Positions 53,074 through 60,622 of a DNA stretch of 64,000 nt are shown one piece after another (position 1 is the first letter of the stretch; the number at the start of each line of letters is the position of its first letter). The position numbers and the translations under genes are program-made. The stretch comes from Acidobacteriota bacterium (GTDB lineage Bacteria; Acidobacteriota; Thermoanaerobaculia; Multivoradales; SZUA-115), in the NCBI GenBank assembly GCA_024277255.1, contig JAJRVQ010000127.1, forward strand, positions 1-64,000, given 5' to 3'. The notes beneath the pieces were generated by a model. The model had not been told where the DNA came from. It did not search any database and saw only the letters and a list, made by a program, of their open reading frames with translations.

Positions 53074-53593
53074 GCCCTACGGCCTGTTGGCCGAATATGC
53101 CGCCCCGGATCAACTCGTCGCCGCCTGCAACTCGGCGCGCGAGGCTGGGCTACGACAATGGGATGCCCACACTCCCTATCCCATTCACGGTCTGGATGAG
53201 GCAATGGATCTGGCTCCCTCGCGCCTTGGCATCGGCGTGTTGATCCTGGCCCTAGGAGGGGCGGTGGCGGGGTTCTTACTCCAAACTTGGGTGAGCGGAT
53301 TCGCCTATCCGCTGGTGGTCAGTGGCAAACCCCTCTTCAGCTGGCCGGCCTTCGTTCCCATCGCATTCGAGACCTCGGTTTTGGGCGGTGCGCTCGGCGC
53401 CGTTGGCGGCTTGCTCTACAGCACGGGGCTACCCCGTTGGCACCATCCGCTGTTCTCCTCCAAGCGGTTTGAGGCGGCCTCCAACGATCGCTTCTTCATC
53501 TCGGTGGAGGCCGCCGATCCGGCTTTTGACTGGCAAGCGACGCGCGCTCTGCTCGAACCGGGAGCTGTCGCAGTGGAGACGGTCGATGGATAG
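53066..53593 (+). CDS. actD: Alternative complex III membrane subunit ActD (DUF3341)
   Basis: The 175-residue protein has the DUF3341 pattern: [36 protein letters not shown], two membrane segments, [20 protein letters not shown] and [20 protein letters not shown]. ActD anchors to the membrane beside ActC. It overlaps actC upstream and the next gene downstream by a few bases. Confidence 0.92.
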   Translation: MAEPYGLLAEYAAPDQLVAACNSAREAGLRQWDAHTPYPIHGLDEAMDLAPSRLGIGVLILALGGAVAGFLLQTWVSGFAYPLVVSGKPLFSWPAFVPIAFETSVLGGALGAVGGLLYSTGLPRWHHPLFSSKRFEAASNDRFFISVEAADPAFDWQATRALLEPGAVAVETVDG

Positions 53594-54719
53594 GCCCAAA
53601 GAGAAGGCAATGTGGCCCTATCTGGCCCAGATCGTGGTTGCACTGATGTTCTTGTTCTTCTTTCGCGGCAACACACCGCGCGAGACGGCCAGTTATCTGG
53701 TTGGATTCCTCTTCTTTGTCACCCTCGGCGTCGGCTCGCTCTTCTTCGTCCTCTTCCAGCATTTGACGCGGGCTGGCTGGGGAGTGACCATTCGACGGCA
53801 GGCTGAGCACCTCTCCTTCAGCCTTCTCGCGGCTCCGATTCTATTCATCCCCATAGCACTGCACCTGGATTTGCTCTATTCGTGGACCGATCCGGCGGTC
53901 GCCGGTCATCGCGCCGTGGTCCTCAATCCCACCGCCTTCCTGATCCGATCTTGGGTCTATCTTCTGCTGTGGGCGGCAATCGCCGCTTGGTTTCGTCGCG
54001 GCTCACTCGCTCAGGATGCCAGCGGCGACGTCGCGCAGACCCGCCGTCTTCAAACTGCGAGTGCTCCGGCGCTCATCTTGATGGGCCTCTCGTTGACCTT
54101 GGCGGCTTTCGATTGGGTCATGTCGCTGACTCCCCATTGGTACTCGACGATCTTCGGGGTCTACCTGTTCAGCGGCGCGGTCGTCGGTGGTTTCGCCGCT
54201 ATCGCGATACCGGTGACGTACGGATGCACCAAGGGGGACCTTGGCAAGTGGGTGAGTCCAGTCCACTTGCACCACCATGGCAAGTTGCTGTTCGCCTTCG
54301 TCGTCTTCTGGGCCTACATCGGTTTCTCGCAGTTCCTCCTGATCTGGTATGGCAACCTCCCCGAGGAGACGGTGTGGTTCGCGGCCCGTCTCGATGGGGG
54401 CTGGCGCTGGGTGACCTATGCCCTCGTGGTGGGACACTTCATCGTCCCCTTCGCGCTCTTGCTGTCGGTGCGTGGCAAGGTTCGCGGCCGGCGGCTGTCC
54501 ACGGCGGCAATCTGGATACTCGCCATGCACTACCTGGACTTGCTCTGGTTGGTCGTGCCTGCGGTGGCGCCTGGGAAGATCTTGGCTTGGAGCGATCTGC
54601 GCAACCTATTCTGGATCGGGATCCTCATGATATTCCTCGCCGGCCTGGCGGCGCGCCGTGGCGCACCCATCCCCGAAGGGGACCCTCGCCTGGGCGAGTG
54701 TTTGGCCGACGAGGGGTAG
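53586..54719 (+). CDS. actF: Alternative complex III membrane subunit ActF
   Basis: The 377-residue protein has about ten membrane segments with ActF-like text: AEHLSFSLLAAPILFIPIAL, NPTAFLIRSWVYLLLWAAIA, VMSLTPHWYSTIFGVYLF, VSPVHLHHHGKLLFAFVVFW and LIWYGNLPEETVWF. Relatives are quinol:cytochrome c oxidoreductase subunits. The ATG at 53586 overlaps actD; an ATG at 53610 is another option. The operon ends here: the next gene is on the opposite strand and no cytochrome oxidase genes follow. Confidence 0.9.
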   Translation: MDRPKEKAMWPYLAQIVVALMFLFFFRGNTPRETASYLVGFLFFVTLGVGSLFFVLFQHLTRAGWGVTIRRQAEHLSFSLLAAPILFIPIALHLDLLYSWTDPAVAGHRAVVLNPTAFLIRSWVYLLLWAAIAAWFRRGSLAQDASGDVAQTRRLQTASAPALILMGLSLTLAAFDWVMSLTPHWYSTIFGVYLFSGAVVGGFAAIAIPVTYGCTKGDLGKWVSPVHLHHHGKLLFAFVVFWAYIGFSQFLLIWYGNLPEETVWFAARLDGGWRWVTYALVVGHFIVPFALLLSVRGKVRGRRLSTAAIWILAMHYLDLLWLVVPAVAPGKILAWSDLRNLFWIGILMIFLAGLAARRGAPIPEGDPRLGECLADEG

Positions 54720-54733
54720 CGCGACCGGGCGGG

Positions 54734-55165
54734 CTACTGGGCTTCGGAGTAGTTGAGGATGAAGTTGGAGCCGGAATCGGTGGGACTGATGGTGACGTAG
54801 ACCCCTCGCGTGTCGCTCTCGTCGTCTGCCTCCAGGCGCCAGGTTCTGCCACCGGGAGTGTCGACGGGAAAGAGCCGAACTTTGAACTCGGCAGTGATCA
54901 GCAGCTCTTTGTAGATCTTGCCGCTCGCTTTCGGATCTTCCGCCACCGAGAACGAAACCAAGCCCACAAGGTCGCCGTCCGACTTGCCTTCGCTCAGCAA
55001 GTCCGGCATCGTGCCGGGGTATGCTGGCAGCCACTCGGGCAGGCCGGCCTTTCGCCAGGCGGAAGCGTCGGGGTCGCCGGCGCAAGCGGCCAGTGAGATG
55101 GCCAGAATCATCAGGGTGACCGCGATCTGCTTTGGCTGCGCAATCTTCATCGAGAATGGGTTCAT
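54734..55165 (-). CDS. Small lipoprotein of unknown function
   Basis: The 143-residue protein has a lipoprotein signal (QIAVTLMILAISLAACAG, Cys of the lipobox LAAC) and a mature part beginning DPDASAWRKAGLPEWLPAYP. The C-terminal half looks beta-rich (GLVSFSVAEDP, GVYVTISPTDSG). I do not recognise the family; phrases such as 'W....PEWLPAYPG' occur in hypothetical Acidobacteria lipoproteins. I choose the ATG at 55165, after GGAGGAAACGGATCG; an ATG at 55150 also gives a signal peptide. Confidence 0.75.
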   Translation of the reverse strand: MNPFSMKIAQPKQIAVTLMILAISLAACAGDPDASAWRKAGLPEWLPAYPGTMPDLLSEGKSDGDLVGLVSFSVAEDPKASGKIYKELLITAEFKVRLFPVDTPGGRTWRLEADDESDTRGVYVTISPTDSGSNFILNYSEAQ

Positions 55166-55260
55166 CGATCCGTTTCCTCCGGGAGTTCGTAAAGAGGGGG
55201 TACGTATCCTATGAGAAGGTCGGTTCACGTTTCATGTCGATGGTGAGGAGGCGCTTCGCA

Positions 55261-55698
55261 ATGAAATCGGTCGTTCAGATTACAGGTTTGATGGTCCCAC
55301 TGATAGCCCTACTGTTGGGCTGCCAGGGAGGGGGTGCGGATAGCGGTAAGGCTGGCTCAGCTCAACCAAAGCAAGAGGCAACTCAGCCGACCGCGCCGAC
55401 AGGCGATAGCTATTCGGTGCGCGGCAAGGTGGTGGCGGCCGACACGGATCGTGGCGAGCTCACCGTCCGTCACGAGACGATTCACAATTTCATCGGCCCC
55501 ACCGGAGCGGCCGAGGAAATGCACACCATGGAGATGACCTTCCCGGTGGTCGATGCGGTCGACCTGTCCGCCTTCGAGGCCGGTAGCGCCGTACGCTTCA
55601 CCTTGGTCGTCAACTGGCAGGCCCGCAAGACGGCGGTGATTACGGAATTGGAGGGGCTGCCGGCCGAGACGGAACTCGACTTCAGCGGCGGGCACTAG
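55261..55698 (+). CDS. Lipoprotein with CusF-like copper-binding domain
   Basis: The 145-residue protein has a lipobox (LIALLLGC, Cys21), a linker rich in G/A/P/T/Q, and a domain with YSVRGKVVAADTDRGELTVR and AEEMHTMEMTFPVV. The spacing 'G.V...D...G..T..H' plus Met/His residues matches CusF/YdeI-like copper-binding domains, which hand copper(I) to assembly or efflux systems. A role in copper supply for a terminal oxidase is plausible beside the complex III operon, but unproven. The ATG at 55261 has GAGGAGG upstream. Confidence 0.75.
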   Translation: MKSVVQITGLMVPLIALLLGCQGGGADSGKAGSAQPKQEATQPTAPTGDSYSVRGKVVAADTDRGELTVRHETIHNFIGPTGAAEEMHTMEMTFPVVDAVDLSAFEAGSAVRFTLVVNWQARKTAVITELEGLPAETELDFSGGH

Positions 55699-55823
55699 AG
55701 GCCGGTAAACCAGACAAGAGTTTCGGACGTCGAGCCATGGCGCTCGCCGTTGATGGTCGGTAGGTTGGGTGAGCAAGAAGCTAGTGTCCTCACCCACCCT
55801 CCCCCATTGAGGAGAAACTCGAC

Positions 55824-56299
55824 ATGTCGACAAAACGGCTCCGCATCCTAGTCCTGACGGTCCTCGCAACCCTCACCACCTTCGCCACCGCTGCCCAGGC
55901 CGGCCAGCGTTGGAACACGGATGACCACGGCGTGGTCCTCGGTGGCTTCGATGTGGTCGCCTATTTCACCCAAGATGAGGCGGTGAAAGGGCGCTCGGAG
56001 TTCGCTGCGGACCATGCCGGCGGCCGCTTCTATTTCTCGTCCACCGAGAATCGCGACCTCTTCCGAGAGGATCCCGCGAAGTACGCCCCCCAGTTCGGCG
56101 GCTTCTGTGCCTTCGGAATCGCCAAGAACCACGCCAAGGTGCCGACCAACCCGAAGACCTTCAAGATCTACAATGGGAGCTGCTGCTCTTTTTCAACGAC
56201 ATGTATCAGGGGCAGCATGTCAACACCAAGATCATGTGGAATCAGAACGAGAAGGAGCTGCATCGCCAGTCGCACTCCGTCTGGCCGACTCTCGACTGA
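55824..56299 (+). pseudogene. YHS-domain secreted protein, frameshifted near its 3' end
   Basis: The protein starts with a signal peptide (RILVLTVLATLTTFATAAQA-G) and the YHS-type sequence GGFDVVAYFTQDEAV, GRFYFSSTENRDLFREDPAK, GGFCAFGIAKNHAKVPTNPK. At the GGG run of 56175-56177 the frame breaks: one more G would let it continue as ELLLFFNDMYQGQHVN, KIMWNQNEKELHRQSH and SVWPTLD to a TGA at 56297-56299, exactly 158 residues, as in homologs. Without it the frame reads on into the AraC gene. Either the gene is freshly inactivated or this is a single-base assembly error. The family often binds metals. Confidence 0.8.
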
Positions 56300-56303
56300 C
56301 GTC

Positions 56304-57221
56304 ATGCCGTCAGACGACCTGCTGGCCCGGACGTTAGAAATGCTGCGCTTGCGCGGCACCGTCTACTTTCAGGCCGACTTCGGAGCCCCCTGGGGAATGG
56401 CGGTACCGGCCGGGCCGGTGGCCGCCTTCCACGTCGTCGTGGCCGGCCGCTGCTGGCTGCGCTTGCAGGGCGAGGAATCGACCCGGCTCGACCGGGGAGA
56501 CATCGTCTTGCTACCCCATGGAGCGGCGCACGAACTCGTCCACGAGGAAGGTGCGCGAGCCGCCCCGGCCGCCGAGTTGTTGAGCCAACCCCGGCAGGAA
56601 GAGGTGCCGGCCTATGGCGGCAGCGGCACCGCCACGACGCTGGTCTGCGGCCACTTCGAGTTCGATCGAGAAGCCCTCCACCCCTTCTTCGAGACCCTCC
56701 CGGAAGTGCTGCACATCTCGACCGGAGACCAGGAGCAATCCGTCTGGCTAGCCACCGCGGCGCGGCTGGCGGCGGCCGAATCCAATGCCGGTCAGCGCTC
56801 CGCCTCGGTGGTCGTCGATCGGTTGGCCGAAGCCCTCCTGCTGCAGACGCTTCGGCTTTATCTCGATCGCGTGGAGGAGCCCCGCGGCTTTCTCGCCGCG
56901 GTGCGGGATCCGGCGATCGGTAGAGCCCTGTCTCGTCTTCACCACGACACCTCCCACGACTGGTCCCTGCGCGAGTTGGCCGAAGTCGCTGGACTCTCCC
57001 GCTCCTCGTTCGCCGACCGCTTCCGCGGGCTGGTCGGCGAGAGCCCGATGCGCTATCTGTTTCGCTGGCGCATGCTGGCGGCGCGCGAGTTACTCCAGGA
57101 AGGGGCGCGGAGCACCGCCGCTATCGCCAGCCGCGTTGGTTACAGCTCCGAGTTCGCCTTCGCCAAGGCCTTCAAACGATTCTTCGGCAAATGTCCCGGC
57201 GCCATCCGACGCTCGGCTTGA
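56304..57221 (+). CDS. AraC-family transcriptional regulator with N-terminal cupin
   Basis: The 305-residue protein has an N-terminal cupin (HVVVAGRCWLRLQGEES, LDRGDIVLLPHGAAHELVHE), a middle region (FFETLPEVLHISTGDQEQ, SVVVDRLAEALLLQTLRLYL), and a C-terminal AraC pair of helix-turn-helix units (WSLRELAEVAGLSRSSFADR, TAAIASRVGYSSEFAFAKAF). It matches the subgroup often annotated as RCS-specific or cupin-containing AraC regulators that respond to small molecules. I start at the ATG at 56304, 5 bases past the reconstructed YHS stop. Its targets and ligand are unknown. Confidence 0.9.
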   Translation: MPSDDLLARTLEMLRLRGTVYFQADFGAPWGMAVPAGPVAAFHVVVAGRCWLRLQGEESTRLDRGDIVLLPHGAAHELVHEEGARAAPAAELLSQPRQEEVPAYGGSGTATTLVCGHFEFDREALHPFFETLPEVLHISTGDQEQSVWLATAARLAAAESNAGQRSASVVVDRLAEALLLQTLRLYLDRVEEPRGFLAAVRDPAIGRALSRLHHDTSHDWSLRELAEVAGLSRSSFADRFRGLVGESPMRYLFRWRMLAARELLQEGARSTAAIASRVGYSSEFAFAKAFKRFFGKCPGAIRRSA

Positions 57222-57227
57222 CGGCGA

Positions 57228-58055
57228 CTACTGTTTCATCTCGAAGAGGTTGTCTTCGAGAAACTTCAGCTCGTCGATCCCCGAAATGACGATGTCCGGA
57301 TCGGTGACGAAGAACTCATCATCCGGCTTCCCGGCGTAGTCCAGCTGGCTAAGAAAGTGTCGGATGCAGTTGACCCGCGCCCGCTTCTTGTCGTTCGAAC
57401 GGATGATGGTCCAGGGGGTCAAGGAGCGGTTGGACTCGCCGAGCATCTGGAACTTCTTCACCGTGTACTGGTTCCACAGATGCTGCGCTTCCTGGTCGAC
57501 CGGGGAGACCTTGAACTGCTTGAGAGGATCGTCTGTGCGGGATTCGAAGCGCCGCAGCTGCTCCTCCTTGGAGACCGAGAAGTAGTACTTGAAGAGCCGG
57601 ATACCGCCTTTGACCAGCAGCTTCTCGAACTGGGGTACATCCTTGAGGAAGCGCTTGTTCTGCTCGTCGCTGCAAAACCCCATCACCGGCTCGACCATCG
57701 CGCGGTTGTACCAGCTGCGATCGAAGAGGACGATCTCTCCCGCGGCCGGCAAATGGGCCACGTAGCGCTGGAAGTACCACTGCGTCAGCTCGCGGTCGCT
57801 CGGTTTCTCTAGCGCCACGACCCGGGCTCCACGCGGATTGAGATGCTGGGTGAAACGCTTGATCGTCCCCCCTTTGCCAGCCGCATCTCGACCCTCGAAA
57901 AGGGCGACGACCTTCAGCCCCTCGCTCTTGACGTGGTTCTGGAACTTGAGCAACTCGACCTGCAAGTCGCGCAGCTCCTTCTGGTAGCGAAACTCTCTCT
58001 TGCCGGCAACGCCGGTTTCGGCGGTATTGCTTTTCTTCTGCTTCGTCTTAGCCAT
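57228..58055 (-). CDS. Polyphosphate kinase 2 (PPK2)
   Basis: PPK2 enzymes move phosphate between polyphosphate and nucleoside mono- or diphosphates. The 275-residue protein has Walker A LFEGRDAAGKGGTIKR (about 53-66), the Walker B/lid region IVLFDRSWYNRAMVEPVMGF, and the conserved FKYYFSVSKEEQLRRFESR. The one-domain length fits class I or III PPK2; the direction of reaction and the nucleotide used cannot be read from sequence with confidence. A second PPK2 gene lies 20 bp upstream, so the two may be co-transcribed. Confidence 0.93.
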   Translation of the reverse strand: MAKTKQKKSNTAETGVAGKREFRYQKELRDLQVELLKFQNHVKSEGLKVVALFEGRDAAGKGGTIKRFTQHLNPRGARVVALEKPSDRELTQWYFQRYVAHLPAAGEIVLFDRSWYNRAMVEPVMGFCSDEQNKRFLKDVPQFEKLLVKGGIRLFKYYFSVSKEEQLRRFESRTDDPLKQFKVSPVDQEAQHLWNQYTVKKFQMLGESNRSLTPWTIIRSNDKKRARVNCIRHFLSQLDYAGKPDDEFFVTDPDIVISGIDELKFLEDNLFEMKQ

Positions 58056-58074
58056 TCATCTGGTACCCGTGATT

Positions 58075-59049
58075 CTAGCCGAGGAAACGTCCGTGCTGGC
58101 GTCGCTGTCTCTTCATCAGTTGGATCTCTTTGTCGCCAAAAATCACCACCTGTGGATCGAGATCGAAACTGAGCGTACGGCTTCGCCCACGGTAGGGGAT
58201 CAGACTGAGGATCAACTTGATCGTCTCACGTCGAGCCAGGTGTTTACTGTCGGAGCGAATGATGTGCCAAGGGTTCTCCTTGGTGTGGGTCTTTTGCAGC
58301 AAGCGGAACTTCTTTTCGGTGAACTCGTCCCACAGCTCTTGCGCCTGCAAGTCTACTTCGCTCAACTTCCATTGTCGCAATGGATCGTGGCGTCGCCGTT
58401 CGAAACGACGGCTCTGCTCCTCCTTCGACACCGAGAAATAGAGCTTGATCAAGTAGGTGGAGCCGTCCGCCAGGATTCGCTCTTCGTAGCCGGGAACGCG
58501 GCGCATGAACTCGCGATACTGCCGTGGACTACAGAAACCCATCACCGGCTCGACCATGGCGCGGTTGTACCAACTGCGGTCGAAGAGGACGATCTCGCCG
58601 GCGTGCGGGAAGTGCTCGATGTAGCGCTTCATGTGGAGTTCGGTCTTCTGCTCCTCGGTCGGCTTGCCCAGTGCCACCACGCGGTAGCGTTTCTCGTTCA
58701 TGTAGCGAGTGACGCGACGGATCGTCCCCCCCTTGCCGGAGGCGTCGCGGCCGTCGAAGAGAAGAATCACCTTCTTGCCCGAGATTTCGAGGTGCTTCTG
58801 AAGCTTGATCAGCTCAGCCTGATAGGGCTTCAGCTCCTCGCTCGTGAAGTGGCGTTCAAGAGCACTCTGAACGATCCTCTTCGTCTCTTTCTTCTTCAGC
58901 TGGCGACGGGCTGAGCGCGCTGCCTCTTTCGGTTCATCGGGAGGCAGGCTATCGAGAACTCTGGACACCGCCTCGCGGATCTTCCCTCCTGGAGTGGGTA
59001 AGGGTCGGGTGTCCGATTCCTGCAAGCTGAGTTTCTTGAGTACTGTCAC
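58075..59049 (-). CDS. Polyphosphate kinase 2 (PPK2), second paralog
   Basis: This 324-residue paralog has Walker A LFDGRDASGKGGTIRR (about 98-113), IVLFDRSWYNRAMVEPVMGF and IKLYFSVSKEEQSRRFERR. It differs from its neighbour by an N-terminal extension of about 70 residues rich in K/R/P/E. The pair suggests that the cell uses two PPK2 enzymes with different roles, for example ADP and GDP or AMP use, but that is inference. The ATG at 59049 is the first in frame. Confidence 0.92.
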   Translation of the reverse strand: MTVLKKLSLQESDTRPLPTPGGKIREAVSRVLDSLPPDEPKEAARSARRQLKKKETKRIVQSALERHFTSEELKPYQAELIKLQKHLEISGKKVILLFDGRDASGKGGTIRRVTRYMNEKRYRVVALGKPTEEQKTELHMKRYIEHFPHAGEIVLFDRSWYNRAMVEPVMGFCSPRQYREFMRRVPGYEERILADGSTYLIKLYFSVSKEEQSRRFERRRHDPLRQWKLSEVDLQAQELWDEFTEKKFRLLQKTHTKENPWHIIRSDSKHLARRETIKLILSLIPYRGRSRTLSFDLDPQVVIFGDKEIQLMKRQRRQHGRFLG

Positions 59050-59205
59050 GTTTAGGTCCTGGTGGGCGTGATTCTAGTGGTTGGCCCCGGCCGTGTGGCC
59101 ACCCGGGCGGATAGGCGGCAAGCCACCTCGGTAGGTGGCGCCCGGCCGGTGCCGGAAGCGCTGAAAGTGCTCGTGTCAGGGTTTTGTCAGCGATCTCGTT
59201 TCCTC

Positions 59206-59232
59206 TTGACCGAACGAGATCCTTGGTAGAAT
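59206..59232 (+). promoter_or_regulatory. Probable promoter of the desaturase gene
   Basis: TTGACC at 59206-59211 is followed, after a short 15-base spacer, by an extended -10 TGGTAGAAT (hexamer TAGAAT at 59227-59232). Transcription would begin about 20 bases before the start codon. Confidence 0.5.
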
Positions 59233-59260
59233 TGCCGGTAAGAAAGTGAGGAGCCACAAA

Positions 59261-60367
59261 TTGGAAATGCCGTCTACAGCCGAAGTTCAAGCGTACTGGA
59301 ACAAACTACTCAAGCCCTACAAGGGCGCGATTGATCGTAAGGCGTGGTTCCAGCTGCTCACCACGACGGCACTGCTCGCCGTCAACTGGTTCCTGATGCT
59401 CAAGAGTCTGGAGATATCTTACTGGCTCACCCTCGTGTTGGCGATTCCGGCGGTGGGCCTGCAACTTCGGCTGTTCATCTTCCTTCACGACTGTAGTCAC
59501 GGCTGCTTCTTCAAGTCGCGACGACTCAACAACGCGGTCGGCTTCATCATCGGAGTGCTGACCCTGACGCCCTTCGCCTACTGGCGCCGAACCCATGCCA
59601 TCCATCACGGTACGTCCGGAGACCTGGATCACCGCGGTTTTGGCGACGTGAGGACGCTGACGGTCAACGAGTATCGGCAGCGATCCCGCAAGGGCAAGCT
59701 CGCCTACCGTATCTACCGTCACCCTCTCGTCTTGCTGGGTTTTGGTCCGTTCTACCAGTTCGTCCTCAAGCAGCGTCTTCCGCTGGACATTCCTCGCACT
59801 TGGAAGCGGGAGTGGTCCAGCGTCATGTGGACCAATCTCTTCATCGTGGCTTCGCTCCTGCTGGCTTGGTGGTTGGTGGGGCTGGAGCGATTCGCCCTGG
59901 TGCAGGTTCCGATCGTCCTGCTCAGTGGCTCCGCGGGTATCTGGCTGTTCTACATCCAGCATCAGTTCGAGGACACCTACTGGCGCTGGCACGAGGAGTG
60001 GGACTTCCACCGCGCCGGCATCGAGGGCAGCTCGCTCTACGACCTTCCCGGTCTTCTCCACTGGTTCACCGGCAACATCGGCTTCCACCACGTACACCAC
60101 CTGGCCAGCATGATCCCGAACTACCGGCTGCAGAGCTGCTTCAATCAGGTGCCCGAGCTGCACAAAGTCACCCGGCTGACCATCAGGGAAAGTCTACGCT
60201 GCGCCAGATTGCATCTTTGGGACGAAGCCGGAGACCACCTGATCAGCTTTCGGCGGTACCGTCAGCTGTACGAGAAGGGCGCCGTCGCAGCTCCTCCACT
60301 GGAGGGCAAGGAAGAGATCAGCCTTGCTGCTCGCAAGCGTCATCTCGCCGGGGTGAAGAACCTGTAA
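59261..60367 (+). CDS. Membrane fatty acid desaturase
   Basis: The protein has the three His boxes of acyl-lipid desaturases: HDCSHGC, HAIHHGT and HHVHHLAS, plus four or so membrane segments (LLTTTALLAVNWFLMLKSL, LTLVLAIPAVGLQLRLFIFL, NLFIVASLLLAWWLVG). Such di-iron enzymes insert cis double bonds and adjust membrane fluidity. The best ribosome site (AGGAG, 7 bases away) serves a TTG at 59261, giving 368 residues; ATG at 59267 and GTG at 59246 are alternatives. Which position it desaturates is not visible. Its 3' end overlaps the convergent small lipoprotein gene by 50 bases. Confidence 0.9.
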   Translation: MEMPSTAEVQAYWNKLLKPYKGAIDRKAWFQLLTTTALLAVNWFLMLKSLEISYWLTLVLAIPAVGLQLRLFIFLHDCSHGCFFKSRRLNNAVGFIIGVLTLTPFAYWRRTHAIHHGTSGDLDHRGFGDVRTLTVNEYRQRSRKGKLAYRIYRHPLVLLGFGPFYQFVLKQRLPLDIPRTWKREWSSVMWTNLFIVASLLLAWWLVGLERFALVQVPIVLLSGSAGIWLFYIQHQFEDTYWRWHEEWDFHRAGIEGSSLYDLPGLLHWFTGNIGFHHVHHLASMIPNYRLQSCFNQVPELHKVTRLTIRESLRCARLHLWDEAGDHLISFRRYRQLYEKGAVAAPPLEGKEEISLAARKRHLAGVKNL

Positions 60368-60620
60368 GTTCGGGGCCGCGATTTCGCAGCGGATCGTCGT
60401 GGGTAGAGCGTACTTCGACGACCGCGGGATGGAGCAAGAGGAGCATCCTCTCCTCCACCCTGGCGGAATCGGTCATCGGCAGCTTTCTGCAAGAGGCTCT
60501 GACACTGTTGCCCGGAAATCCTCCGGCGGGCCGTCGCGGTAGTGGGCTACCTTTGGGACCGCGACCGCAGGCGGAAAACGGCAGCAGGACGAATAGGATC
60601 CATAGCGCGAGACGCCTCAT
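60318..60620 (-). CDS. Small putative lipoprotein overlapping the desaturase gene
   Basis: The 100-residue protein begins RRLALWILFVLLPFSACGRG, a plausible lipoprotein signal, and is preceded by a strong ribosome site (AGGAGGTAACC before the ATG at 60620). It follows the DUF5916 gene by 2 bases. The mature part is short, basic and of low complexity. The last 50 bases run antisense over the desaturase 3' end. Good start signals and operon position support it; the lack of any family match and the overlap count against it. Confidence 0.55.
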   Translation of the reverse strand: MRRLALWILFVLLPFSACGRGPKGSPLPRRPAGGFPGNSVRASCRKLPMTDSARVEERMLLLLHPAVVEVRSTHDDPLRNRGPELTGSSPRRDDACEQQG

Positions 60621-60622
60621 GG

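Noticed and set aside
55824-57221. A single 465-residue YHS-AraC fusion protein
   Set aside because: The join reads CCSFSTTCIRGSMSTPRSCG, which is not family text; one base restores a complete YHS end and a separate AraC start.
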